NCBI GenBank assembly: GCA_030770535.1
Contig: JASVEC010000010.1
Coordinates: forward strand, 1,364,001-1,428,000
DNA from: Batkoa obscura
Taxonomy: Eukaryota; Entomophthoromycota; Entomophthoromycetes; Entomophthorales; Batkoaceae
Direction: 5' to 3'
DNA length: 64,000 nucleotides
Shown here: piece by piece, positions 43,469-53,999 of the stretch
Position numbering within the stretch: the first letter of the stretch is position 1
How the letters are laid out: each line of letters starts with the position of its first letter
Position numbers and translations under genes: made by a program
The notes under the pieces: model-generated
Database searches by the model: none
What the model was told of the DNA's origin: nothing
Seen by the model: the letters and a program-made list of their open reading frames with translations, nothing else

Positions 43469-45232
43469 TCACCCTTCCTTTTGTAACTTTTCTTGAACGA
43501 TTTGAATCAATAATAAATTGAACCCACTCATTGCTTTAGTTGCTGGGAACTTTGTCAATTCTTTTAAAAATTCAATACCTTTTTCAATATATTTTTCATT
43601 TCCTTTATAGTCACTTCTTTTCCCATATCTTAATATAAACATAATGACACTAGCTAATGCTGGACAATTAATAGCTAATGTTAAATTTAAATGAGCATTA
43701 ATGGAACTATCAATTAAAGTATGACATTTTAAAAAGATTTGTTGAATTATAAAAGGAGTGAGGGTATCAAATGGTTTCTTAGGTGAGTACTCATTAGATT
43801 CATAATATTGTTTTTCATCAGATAAATGGAATTTTGTAGTAATTAATAGAAATTGTAAATAATCATAAAAATAGGTGAAAACATTTTGATATTGATTAAT
43901 TATGAGTTTTATATTGGGATCATTGATTTTTTTTATTAAAGTAAGCATTAAAACTTTATAGGTATTATATACTTTTGTTAATTGATATTGTAATTTGTTG
44001 AATTCTAAATCATAATTATTAGATTGATTGAACTTTAATTTATTTTTTTCATTGATGAGTTTAAGATTGAAAAAGAAATTGGACATTATAAAATAATATT
44101 GAATTAATTTAAAATGTAAGAATTGTTGTATTAATTCATTTTGTTTATTAAAATCAAATGAATTTTCAATTAACTTTTTTTTATAATAATTTTCCATTTT
44201 ATTTAATTCAATAGAATATTGAGGTGCCATTAAATAAGTTCCAATATTTAAATAAGCTATTGTATAATAAAATGTTAATATACAATAAGTGTTTAATCTT
44301 TCTTCATTTTCAATATTATTTTTATACTTGATATGATGATTTAAACCAATTGCCTGTGCCATTCTATTACATAAAAATAATAGATATTCTTTTTGTTGAC
44401 CAATCCAGGGGAAACAAGGTATAGCTATAATTAAAATTAAAATTAATTGAATTAATTGTAAATTAGGTGGAATTGTAAGTATCTTTGAAATAAATATTGC
44501 TAATTTTGATTCAAAATAAGAAATCAATTGTTTAATAATGGGAGTAGTTTCCATATGTAATAAACCAGCTAATAAAATAGTTGATTTTAAATAAAAATTA
44601 CATGAATGAAAATTAAATTGATTTGAATTAAATAAAGGTAATAATTTATTAACTTTAATAAAATAAATATTAATTGCTTGTTTTAATATTGGACCAATAG
44701 AATTAATATTAGGTTCTGGACATGATTGAATTAATTTATTATTTTTTTGATTTTTTTGATTAGCTAAATTTAATTTTTGAGTTATTAATAATAATAAGTT
44801 GAGACCTAAATTTGAATATTGTAAAGATGGATTTTGTAAAAAATTATATAAATTTTCAAAGATTGATTTACGTGGAAATTGATTGAATATTATTTGTATA
44901 TTATAATTCATATTAGAATCTTTTAATATTTTAAATAGTTTTAATTCCTCATTTTTTGATTGAAATTTATTTTCATTTATATAAACAAAACTAAATACAT
45001 TAATCTTATTTTTTAAATTGTCTTGATTTTTTTTATTGATTTTTGTTTTATTATAAATTACTGTTCGATTGTAAGTACATGGAACATTTCTTTTAATACA
45101 TTGATTACATGTTGGTAAATTTCGATCACATTTATAATGATATTTAAAACATAAATCACATCGATGACCTTTTATTGATTGTTTGAAATGAGTTGAGGTG
45201 GTCATTTTATTAATATTAAAAACAAAAAACAA
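43469..45232 (-). CDS. Zn2Cys6 fungal transcription factor
   Basis: 587 residues, one exon. The N-terminal binuclear zinc cluster is Cys25, 28, 35, 42, 45 and 52 (spacing 2-6-6-2-6), followed by a basic linker (KTKINKKNQDNLKNK). The long C-terminal part is helical and matches the fungal-specific regulatory region in style: a WIGQQKEYLLFLCNRMAQAIGLNHH string near the middle is the typical AxALGLH-like block. The alternative start is Met10. It resembles the factor at 60146-61798 (FPRKSIFENLYNFL versus FPKKYMLENLTTSI), so the two are likely paralogues. Targets are unknown. It is divergent from the DUF3712-like gene, 1.5 kb away. Confidence 0.88.
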   Translation of the reverse strand: MFFVFNINKMTTSTHFKQSIKGHRCDLCFKYHYKCDRNLPTCNQCIKRNVPCTYNRTVIYNKTKINKKNQDNLKNKINVFSFVYINENKFQSKNEELKLFKILKDSNMNYNIQIIFNQFPRKSIFENLYNFLQNPSLQYSNLGLNLLLLITQKLNLANQKNQKNNKLIQSCPEPNINSIGPILKQAINIYFIKVNKLLPLFNSNQFNFHSCNFYLKSTILLAGLLHMETTPIIKQLISYFESKLAIFISKILTIPPNLQLIQLILILIIAIPCFPWIGQQKEYLLFLCNRMAQAIGLNHHIKYKNNIENEERLNTYCILTFYYTIAYLNIGTYLMAPQYSIELNKMENYYKKKLIENSFDFNKQNELIQQFLHFKLIQYYFIMSNFFFNLKLINEKNKLKFNQSNNYDLEFNKLQYQLTKVYNTYKVLMLTLIKKINDPNIKLIINQYQNVFTYFYDYLQFLLITTKFHLSDEKQYYESNEYSPKKPFDTLTPFIIQQIFLKCHTLIDSSINAHLNLTLAINCPALASVIMFILRYGKRSDYKGNEKYIEKGIEFLKELTKFPATKAMSGFNLLLIQIVQEKLQKEG

Positions 45233-46108
45233 ACAAATAAGAAAATAAATTGTAATTATTTTTTAATAAAAAAGGAAGCATAAAAACAATTAAGAGATGT
45301 AAAAACGATTACGGAATTATTATTTTTAACTTGTACCAATCAAAAGTAGAATTTAAGAACAAAAAGCTTAAGTAATGTTACAAGTAATAAATCCAATTTC
45401 ACTTTTAAATTATTTTAAAAATAAATAATATTTTTATTAATATTTTCATCTTTTTAATAAAATAATTTAATCTTTTAGAACCTTAATTTTAAAGTTGTTT
45501 TTTTCTATTGGAAATAACATTTAATAAACTTCAACTTAAAAAGGTAATAAGTTAATTGTTTTATTTTCAATTAATAATAATTTATATTAATAAAATAAAC
45601 TAAAAAAATAATTTAAATTATTATAATAGAAAAAATACATATTAATTATTTCATTATTTAATTATTATGAGATTTCAATTAAATTTGGAAATCTATTTTT
45701 ATTACTGAAAATACAAAATATATAAAATATATAAAAATAAGTTAATAAAGATAATTTATTTTATTAAATAAAATATAATCCAATTAAAATTATTATTTTT
45801 ATTAATTAAATAGTGTTTGTTGTCAATGTCAATGTTTAAACTTAAGTGATTAGATTTTATAAAATTAAATATTGAAATATATCTCAAAATGAAATAAAAT
45901 TGCAATTAAATTCTGAAACTAATATATATACATATATTCACAAAATATTTTAGGATTTATTTATTATATAATTTAAATATGTTTTTTATTTAGCATTTTA
46001 TTTTTATTTTTTAAGTATTATTCTATTTGAGATGGAAAAAAGTTATTAGAATTAAATATAAAGATCTTTTTATTTTTGACATCTTTGAATTATTTTTAAA
46101 AAAAGAGA
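45233..46108. other. Divergent intergenic region, extremely AT-rich
   Basis: Shared upstream region of the Zn2Cys6 gene and the DUF3712-like gene. No clear binding site is seen. Confidence 0.35.
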
Positions 46109-46216
46109 ATATGGGGGGTATTTTTTTGACTTCATCACTTTTTGCATTTTTTAAGCGCTATTTGAGCAAAAAAAATTGCTAGTAAAATTCTTGGACAAAA
46201 AAATACATCCCCATAT
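46109..46216 (-). mobile_element. Foldback MITE, family 1
   Basis: The inverted symmetry extends beyond the usual end here: AGAATATGGGG on the left against CCCCATATTCT on the right. Confidence 0.85.
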
Positions 46217-46635
46217 TCTAGAAATACTTGTATAATTAATTAGCCAAAATCAAAAGTCAAAATGAGGCTTATGAAAAAGAAAAAATATTCAAAAATTCAA
46301 TTCAATTATTTGATAAAACAATTACTCGTTTTTATTTAACTTCCTTGTAATTGTTATAATTCAATTTGAAAAAAGTTTTCTACTTTTATTAATATTCTAA
46401 TATTATTCTATTATTAATTTGATTTAAAAAATACACTCTCATTTGTATTCTGTCAATTGTTTTGTCAATTGGTTTCAACTTTTCACATTAATCTTATTCA
46501 CCCAAATGACCTAAGCATTTTAAAAGCTTTTATTAACTAAGCCAATCAAACTAAATTTAATTGAACCAACAAAAACTGAAACATGTGAAAAGGAGATATT
46601 AAATTAAGTTAATAAATTAAGTTAAGTTTTTTTTA

Positions 46636-46702
46636 CTTTATATTTTATATTTTATATTTTATATTTTATATTTTATATTTTATATTTTATACTTTATATT
46701 TT
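46636..46702 (+). repeat. 7-bp tandem repeat (TTTTATA)n
   Basis: About nine units of TTTTATA, one variant, immediately upstream of the DUF3712-like gene start. It could act as a repeated TATA-like element or simply be a microsatellite. Confidence 0.8.
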
Positions 46703-46740
46703 ATTTTACCTTTTTATTAATATATATATCAATAAAGACA

Positions 46741-48198
46741 ATGAAAACAATTACTTATAACCCAATGGAAACAAAAAGTTTAACTCGACGTCAATATTTG
46801 ATGAATTTAATATCTCAATTTCCAATTTATAAATTAATTCAATATTTAATTTATTATATCTTAGGAGGTGGAGTTGCATGGAAGCTATTATCTTATATCC
46901 TCCCATTTATAGCACAAAAATTATTAAATCAAAGTATATTAAAAATTGATTCTATATTTATTAATGAATGTCAAGCTGATTCAATGATGATGTATACTAA
47001 TTTATCTTTAGAAAAAGTGGGACCAGTACCAGTTACTATTAAATTTGATGAGGAAGTGAAGTTTGGATTTATGAAAGATGGGGAAGTTAAAATATTTGGT
47101 TGTGTAGATATGCCTATATTAGAAGTTCAACCTAATATTAGAAATATGAAAAGTATCGGATTAAAACTGAAGATTAAAGAAGTAGAATTAATGAGTGAAT
47201 TTTGTAAATATATATTAAATGGAAGTTTAGATTGTGAATTATATTTAATTGGGAAATGTAATATTTATTTATTTGGTTTAATACCAATTAAAAATTTGAA
47301 CTTAAATAAAATTATATCAATTACAGGAATGAATTCATTAAAGGAATTAACAATCAATAAAATAAGAGTATTAAATGGAGATTTAAATAATATTTATTTA
47401 AATGTAGTATGTAATTTATTTAATCCTTCTTTATTTGAAATTGAATTTGGGCAAGTGAATTTTAATTTGTATTATAAAAATTGTAATATTGGGCATATTA
47501 CAATGGAGAAGATGAATTTAAATTGTGATTCAAATACTTTAGATTCCATGACTTATTTTCATCCATTAGAAAAAGATACATTAATTGCAGGTGAATTATT
47601 AAGTCAATTTTGTTCAGGAAAGGAGAGTGATATTGTTATTAAAGGAAATCATCCCAATTCTCACCCTATTCAATATTGGAAAGAGGCTTTAGAAGATTTA
47701 TTAATTCCTTGTAAAATGATGGGTATTAAAGAAAAATTAATTAAATGTGCAAGACTACAATTAAATCCAAGTTCTTTATTATCAGGTATTTGGAATTCAG
47801 CTGCTCCTTCTAAATTAGAATTATATAATCCATTTGAATGTAATATTTATATTAAAAAAATTGAATCGGATGTATTTATGAATAATAATAATAATAATAA
47901 TCATATAAAAGACAATAATGATAATAATAATAACTTAATAATACAAGATAATATTGGTAATTTAATTAAAGATTTAAAATCACACCCACTATTAATGAAT
48001 AGTAAAACAATTACAATATCTAGTCAAATGGATTTAAAATTAAATTTAGATTTTCAAAAATATAAGTTATTATATAATGCTTTAATAAATAATCAATTAT
48101 TATTTAATGTAGAAGCTAAAATAGAAGCTAATTTAGGTAATTATCCTTGTGAAATTAATTATGTTCAACAAAATGTTCCTATTGATTTTGGATTATAA
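46741..48198 (+). CDS. DUF3712-like (Tag1-type) membrane-associated protein
   Basis: 485 residues, one exon. A hydrophobic segment at about 36-62 (LIQYLIYYILGGGVAW and onward) near the N-terminus is followed by FIAQKLLNQSILKIDSIFI, the typical entry to DUF3712 repeats. Beta-rich LEA-2-like stretches follow (VPVTIKFDEEVKFGFM, and a second around LNKIRVLNGDLNNIYLNVV, then NPSLFEIEFGQVNFNLYY). In yeast the DUF3712 protein Tag1 is vacuolar and helps terminate autophagy. Assignment rests on pattern memory and is moderate. An Asn-rich run (381-400) interrupts the C-terminal part. Confidence 0.6.
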   Translation: MKTITYNPMETKSLTRRQYLMNLISQFPIYKLIQYLIYYILGGGVAWKLLSYILPFIAQKLLNQSILKIDSIFINECQADSMMMYTNLSLEKVGPVPVTIKFDEEVKFGFMKDGEVKIFGCVDMPILEVQPNIRNMKSIGLKLKIKEVELMSEFCKYILNGSLDCELYLIGKCNIYLFGLIPIKNLNLNKIISITGMNSLKELTINKIRVLNGDLNNIYLNVVCNLFNPSLFEIEFGQVNFNLYYKNCNIGHITMEKMNLNCDSNTLDSMTYFHPLEKDTLIAGELLSQFCSGKESDIVIKGNHPNSHPIQYWKEALEDLLIPCKMMGIKEKLIKCARLQLNPSSLLSGIWNSAAPSKLELYNPFECNIYIKKIESDVFMNNNNNNNHIKDNNDNNNNLIIQDNIGNLIKDLKSHPLLMNSKTITISSQMDLKLNLDFQKYKLLYNALINNQLLFNVEAKIEANLGNYPCEINYVQQNVPIDFGL

Positions 48199-48313
48199 AA
48201 AAGAATAAAGTGAAAAAGTGTTAATCAAAGAGAAGAAGAGTGAAGAAAGAGTGAAGAAGAGAGATGAATAACATGTGATGTTGTTATAGTATTATGTAAT
48301 ATTATAAATGAAT

Positions 48314-48577
48314 TTAATTTTTAGGTAAATAAGTATATGGTATTAAATAAGCGGAATGATCCAATTGATTATCAGATAATGCTGAATGACGAAATTTAAT
48401 GGAACTTTTATCTAGTGTAAATGATAATTGTTTGATTTCAGGTTCAAGGATAATGTTGGGTATATTTTTATCTTGTTTTAATTGAAAATAATCAAATAAA
48501 TTAGATTTATATTTATAAATTATAACAATTATAAGTATTATAAGTATTATTATTGATATTAATATATAAGTTATTAA

Positions 48578-48612
<35 letters not shown>

Positions 48613-49795
48613 TATTATTACTATTATTACTATTTTTATCATTGTTATTATTAATAATTACATTTGTATTATTAAATTTATCAACTTTTTTTAATAAATT
48701 TAAATCAATAATTTGGGTAAATTGATCTGCTATTCCTTTATATCCACCAAAAGAATAAACTAAATAATTATTAAAATAAATTAAACAAGCATTTTCTTTC
48801 GATTCAAAACCTAATATGTGATATTGTTGCCATGTAAATGTTTTTAAATTAAGTTGATATAAATATTGAGTTTGATTTGAGTTGAGTTGAATAGTAGTAT
48901 TAACAATATATTCATTAATTAAATATAGAGTATGATTATTTAAAATAATATTTTTAAAATCAGAAATTAAAGGTAATTTACCTTTGGGTTTTATTATACT
49001 TACTTTCTTTTGTTGAAAATTAATTTTTTTGATATTATTTAATGAATATGGTTGATCATCTACGTTATTTCCAGCAAAATAATAATATTCTCCTAATTTA
49101 ATATTAATAAAAATTATAAATATTAATATTAATATTAATTTACCTTGATAAAAAAAACTTTTTTGATTAATACCATAATCTACATTTACTTCTTCTTTCT
49201 TAATTTCTCCAGTTAAATAATTAAATTTAAATAAACCCATAATAGGTTCAACTTTATCAAGCTTCATATTTGGTTGATTATATTCTCCATTTAACCAAAT
49301 AAACTCATATTCATTTAAATCATTTTGAGCTATTGAAAATGAATTTATAAAAAATCGATTATTAATTACTTTTTCATTTAACAATTTAATAAACTTATTA
49401 TTAAACTTCTCATCTATGGACCATACTTTCTTCTGAATATTAAACGATTGCAATATTGTATTATTACTTTGACCACCAAAAGAAATCAATTGACTTTTAT
49501 TAACCAAAAATAGTTGATTATAAATCAAATCAAATTTATCACTCAATTTATAATATTCTTTCCAATTACCTTTTGAATTACTTAATTTAAGATCTTCATT
49601 TAAATTTAATGAATATACTTTTTGATTTGGAAAATAACTGGTAATAGAGGAATCAGCTACTCGACCGCCAAAGTAATAGATGGAAGTATCATGAAGAATA
49701 CAACTACCACTGGACAGATGAAGATTGTTGAAAGACTGAGAATACAAAAAGGGTAATAAAGTGAAGAATACATAAAGTATATTATGAAATTTCAT
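48314..49795 (-). CDS. Kelch-repeat single-pass membrane protein
   Basis: Exons 49795-49144 and 49092-48314 encode 476 residues. The 51-nt intron has no stop and is a multiple of three; if retained it adds a very hydrophobic 17-residue insert, so splicing is the better model. Residues 1-19 are a signal peptide (ends LYSQS). Kelch blades are marked by IYYFGGRVADSS, QLISFGGQSNN, YYYFAGNNVDDQ and YLVYSFGGYKG. A poly-Asn stretch precedes one membrane helix (LITYILISIIILIILII) and a cytosolic tail of about 65 residues. Fungal proteins of this design are surface kelch proteins of unknown ligand. It converges with the DUF3712-like gene. Confidence 0.82.
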
Positions 49796-50307
49796 TTTAT
49801 ACTGTATAAATGATTAAAAATAGAAAAAAGGATGTTGAGTTTATTAATTGTGTTGATTATAATGAATATCATTTTATGTTCTATTAATATGTTCTATTGA
49901 TATGTTCCATTAATATAAAATTTAATAACTTTTTAAATATTTTGTAAGATGTTAATTAATTGAAACTGAAAATTTTAATTAATTTGGAAATTATTTAAGT
50001 TTGAATAAGATTTGACTATGTCATCATATAGATTTTTTTATATCTAAAATCAATAAAAGCATTAATCTAATAAAATCTTAGTGTATTAAATTACTATTAA
50101 ATTATGTAATTAAATTATGTAATTAAATTATATAATTAAATTATATAATTAAATTATATAATTAATATATATTAAATAATTTCAACAAATTTATTTCTAA
50201 TATGAATTCAAAAACCTAATTTAAATAAAACGTAAGGAGATTAATCAATTAACATTAAAGAAACGATTTATTTCTCTTATAACATATTAGAAAAAAATGG
50301 TCCCTTT
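49796..50307. other. Intergenic with 14-bp tandem repeat
   Basis: 50093-50168 is a tandem array of AATTAAATTATATA-like 14-bp units (about five). Otherwise nothing. Confidence 0.45.
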
Positions 50308-50880
50308 TTAAACTTCATAATCAATAGCTAAAGTTTCTATTAATTAAAAATAAATTTATTAGTAAGTATATCTTATAACTAAAAAAAGAAATTAAACTTA
50401 CTATCTACTTCACAACATTCTTTAAAAGCAGTAGCTAATTCTACATGATGAGGATGTTGAATATATTCTTTTAGATCCTAATATAATATACATAATATAA
50501 ATTAAATTAAATTAAATTAAATAAGTGATAATAAATATAATCTTACCTCCATCGATTTTAATTCCACTACCAAAGCTATTGATAAAATGATAATTTAATT
50601 AATATTTTTTCATTAAATTATTTTACTTATTTACTTACCATGAGTATATCCTTTACCACGTTCTGTTAAATTTTTACCAAAACTGGACTTTTGAATGAGT
50701 GGTATATGTTGTTTCATATTATTGAAACCAGTACTCACTTTATTAAAAGTAGTAGCATTGAATTCGGATTTAAGTTGGAAGAGAACTTATAAGAGTAAAT
50801 AAGAAGGGATTTAATTTAATATTGAATGTTATAATGTAACTATAAATGTTAATGTAATTACCTAAATGATATAAAGTCAT
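50308..50880 (-). CDS. Stress-responsive A/B-barrel (Dabb) domain protein
   Basis: Five small exons, 50880-50862, 50785-50639, 50575-50547, 50477-50402 and 50336-50308, join in frame to 99 residues. Start MTLYHLVLFQLKS, central GYTHALVVELKSMEDLKEYIQHPHH, and C-terminal ending LAIDYEV are the conserved parts of the Dabb fold, a dimeric ferredoxin-like barrel seen in plant stress proteins and fungal enzymes such as olivetolic acid cyclase relatives. The His in YTHALV and the His at position 5 are the usual pocket residues. Each exon is too short to be found as an open frame; the family motifs fix the junctions. Substrate is unknown. Confidence 0.85.
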
Positions 50881-51043
50881 TATTTTTTAACTGATTATTG
50901 AAAATAAGATAAGAAAAATGAGTTTGAAATTTATTACGTTTTTTCATTAATTTTCGCTTTTATTAATTCATTTTCAAGTTCTAATTTATGCTAAATTCTT
51001 TTTTTAAATTCTTCAATTGAATTCCTTTTTATTCTTTGATCAA
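50881..51043. promoter_or_regulatory. Short bidirectional promoter region
   Basis: Only 163 bp separate the start codons of the Dabb gene (minus) and the gene at 51044 (plus), so they must share upstream sequence. No TATA box stands out. Confidence 0.5.
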
Positions 51044-52125
51044 ATGAAGCGCAAACATAGTTTAATAATGAAACAGGAAGAAATTGAAAATCATATCAAT
51101 GAAATTAGTACCTCTGTTGTTAATGAATCTACATCAATTAATAATGAATCTACATCAATTACTAATGAAGCGGTGATAACACCCAATATAACTACTCAAC
51201 CAAAAACTTCAGTAATTGAAGTTGATTCTAATATTCCATCAAATTTATTAAAAGAAACGGAAACACTAATACTTGAAGATGATCAATTGATTTCGGAACT
51301 TATTGAACAAGATAATATAACAAATCAAAAACAAATAGAAGAACAAAAAAAAATGAGTAGTTATACACCTACACAATTGTTAAAGTCCAATTTTTTATTG
51401 ATTCAAACAGAATTGAGAAAAGTAATTCATAATATTAATTTGGGTTATAATTTATTAGCATTTGAATTATTGGCTAAAGTTACTGATCGAATTGTTAATA
51501 ACTGTGTTGTTTTGGGTAAGCTTATTATTTGTATTAATATTATTAAATTATTAAATTACCTTTATTCTTTATATATCCATATATATATTAGGTTTAACTG
51601 GTATTGAAAATCCATATCAAATTGATAAACCAGGGTTTTGGTTAGGCTTAAATAATTGTTGGTTATATTGTTTAAGTCGAATACCATTAGCTATTAATGA
51701 AGAACAAAAGATTAAATTAGAGCATCTGAATCATTTAAAAACAATGTTGATTAATTGGGGTGATGAATTGATTAAATATGGTTTATTAGATTATCAAATG
51801 GGTTTATGGCAATCTGATTTGTTAGAATCAATAGATTTGGCTATTTCTTTAATGAATCCTACTTTACCACCTCCACCGCCTCATATTGATTTAAATAAAG
51901 TATTACCTAGTTTAGAAGCCTTGGGATTAAATATTCAAAATCCAGATATAATTACAATAGATGATACAAATCCAATGGAAGAAAATTCCATTATGTTAAA
52001 TGAAATGGATTTAAGGGAATTTGCTAATCAAATGATTAATTATCAACATGAAGAAAAAGATAAAGAAAATCAACAAGAAGATAATATTTATCAAAATGAA
52101 TTAAAAGGGAATCAAAATAATCAGA

Positions 52126-52178
<53 letters not shown>

Positions 52179-52355
52179 CAGATGAATAAGGATAATAATT
52201 TAACAAAGAATGATAATAAAAGTAATAAGGAGATAATAGAGATGGATAATAATTTAAATAGAAATAAAAGTATAGAAAGTGTAGAAAATAATAATAAACA
52301 AATACTAGATGAAGATAATTCTACTTTATCTTCATTAACGGATGAAGAAAATTAA
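51044..52355 (+). CDS. Unrecognised protein with conserved helical core and poly-Asn tail
   Basis: Exons 51044-51515 and 51592-52355 encode 411 residues. The start chosen is the ATG in MKRKHSLIMKQ. After a Ser/Thr/Asn-rich acidic N-terminus, residues 105-270 form a dense helical core: LLKSNFLLIQTELRKVIHNI, LLAFELLAKVTDRIVNN, the spliced GLTGIENPYQIDKPGFWLGL, NNCWLYCLSRIP, and NWGDELIKYGLLDYQMGLWQ. Then PPPPPH and an acidic, Asn-rich tail with a pure Asn run (about 352-366) and clusters of Asp/Glu. No signal or membrane segment. The composition suggests a nuclear transcription or chromatin subunit, but I do not recognise the family. Confidence 0.65.
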
Positions 52356-52843
52356 AGATATTTAATAAGAAAAATTAAAATTATAATAAAAATAAAAATA
52401 AACTAAAGATGCTTAATAGAATTGAATCTTAATGCTTCTATCTAATTTTTGTTATTTTAATAGTTTGATTTTGAAATTGAAAAATAAGGGGATAGAATTA
52501 GAATTAGAAAGTTTATTAGCTTATCAGTTTTTAAAGATAAATATAAAGTTTAAAACAATAATAATAAATATAGAAATTAACAAGAGATCAAGTTCAACAT
52601 ATAAAAGAATGATTATGGAGATGTTTTTTGTTTCAAAATTGTATTAGTAATTTTTCTACTCAATAGCACTTGAAAAATTGAATAGTAAATGAAATTTAAA
52701 AATTTTTACATTTTAAAACTTGAAATTTATTTTTATTTTTTATTTTCCTTTATTCCATATTAAAATCCACTTTAATTCTTTATTTATACATATTAATTAA
52801 AGTATTAAAATGAATAACTATTGACTTAATGTTATCAATATTA
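52356..52843. other. Intergenic with a decayed MITE
   Basis: 3' region of the gene at 51044 and of the first Kunitz gene. It contains only the decayed element listed separately. Confidence 0.4.
52612..52720 (+). mobile_element. Foldback MITE, family 1 (strongly diverged)
   Basis: TTATGGAGATGTTTTTTG start, ATTAGTAATTTTTCTACTC and AATAGCACTTGAAAAA interior are recognisable. The right end is lost. Confidence 0.55.
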
Positions 52844-53810
52844 TTATTTCCTTTTTTCTAGATTCTCTTTATTATTATCTCCACTATCATCTTTATCAAC
52901 TAAATCATTAGAATTACTTTTTGTACTAGCTTCATTTAATAAAGTAATTGGTGTACTATAAAAATTAGTAATTGGTACAAATGGTAGTTTTAGTTGCTTA
53001 GAGTTATTTCCTGATAAATTGAGATTTCTTTTATTGTTGTCTTTAATCTCATTACTATCTCTTTCTTGTTTAGCTTTAATAATTGAAAATGGATCTTCAT
53101 CAGTTACATTTGAGTCATTAGATTCAGTACTTACTAGTACTTTTTCAATAGTATCAAATGGATCAGATGTCAATAACTCTGGATTTTTTGAATTGAAGAT
53201 ATCGTCTTCTAACAATTTTAAATTTTGTTTAAACTCATTATTTTCAGGTATTTTTGGTTGTTCCAATTGTTTATTCACTTCTTCTTCACTTTGTTGTTTT
53301 TCTATTCTTTCTTTTTCTTCTTCTTTTTCCTTTATTTTTTGCTTCTCTTCTTTAGTAAATTTAGGAAGTTTACTACTACATTTATCTTCACATTCTAACA
53401 TACTATAAAAAGGTACACATCCTCCACAACCACCATAAATACCTAATTTACATACTCGATATTTGAAATCAAAATAATAACCTGGGATAGCTGCCCTACA
53501 GTTACCTAATTTCATTCGAACATAGCAATTTAAATCTCTATTTAATTTAAAGTAATGAAATGTTATTAACTCTTATTTTCTTATAAAATATAGTTATTAA
53601 ATTACAAAGATTTTTCTAAGGCAGTAGCATTATTTGGTATCTCTCCATAACAGTGTTGTATATTCAATTTGGGTTTTGTGATACTATTATCGTTAATGTT
53701 AAAAAATTTATCAAGTATAAGGTAGATTACCTTTCAAATTCCATTCTTTTTGTTAAGCTTACAGCCAGCATAAAATTAAGGAAATAGGAAATAAATATAT
53801 AGAATTTCAT
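52844..53810 (-). CDS. Secreted Kunitz (BPTI-type) protein 1
   Basis: Exons 53810-53731, 53683-53606 and 53537-52844 give 283 residues. Residues 1-18 are a signal peptide (MKFYIFISYFLNFMLAVS). The Kunitz domain spans 57-106 with Cys57, 66, 82, 90, 102 and 106. Spacing 8-15-7-11-3 fits BPTI (8-15-7-12-3), one residue short in the fourth gap. The loop CRAAIPGYYFDFK puts Arg at the P1 site (Arg67), predicting trypsin-like targets; IYGGC is the hallmark YGGC. An extra Cys93 could pair with Cys38. A Glu/Lys-rich coiled-coil stretch follows (113-145), then a disordered tail with NLKLLEDDIF and SDPFD motifs. It is the tandem paralogue of the next gene. Confidence 0.85.
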
Positions 53811-53999
53811 TATTGTTTTTTTATATCCTTAATAATCAATATAAAAAGAAAATGTTCAAAGTATTTTATTTTATTATTATTATTATCCAGATCATCAATG
53901 ATAGCCAAATGTTTCGATTTTAAACTAAATCAACAGTAAAAAAAAAAAAATTTAAAAAGCTATTTTTATTGAAATAACATTCAGTATTTCATTTCCTAT
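53811..53999. other. Spacer between tandem Kunitz genes
   Basis: Only 189 bp between the stop of gene 2 and the start of gene 1; it must hold the gene 1 promoter. Contains an A-run near 53939-53950 and an ATT microsatellite near 53872-53884. Confidence 0.4.

Noticed and set aside
53019-53408. Plus-strand 129-codon Ser/Leu-rich frame
   Set aside because: Antisense to the spliced Kunitz gene 1, whose exon structure is matched in its paralogue.
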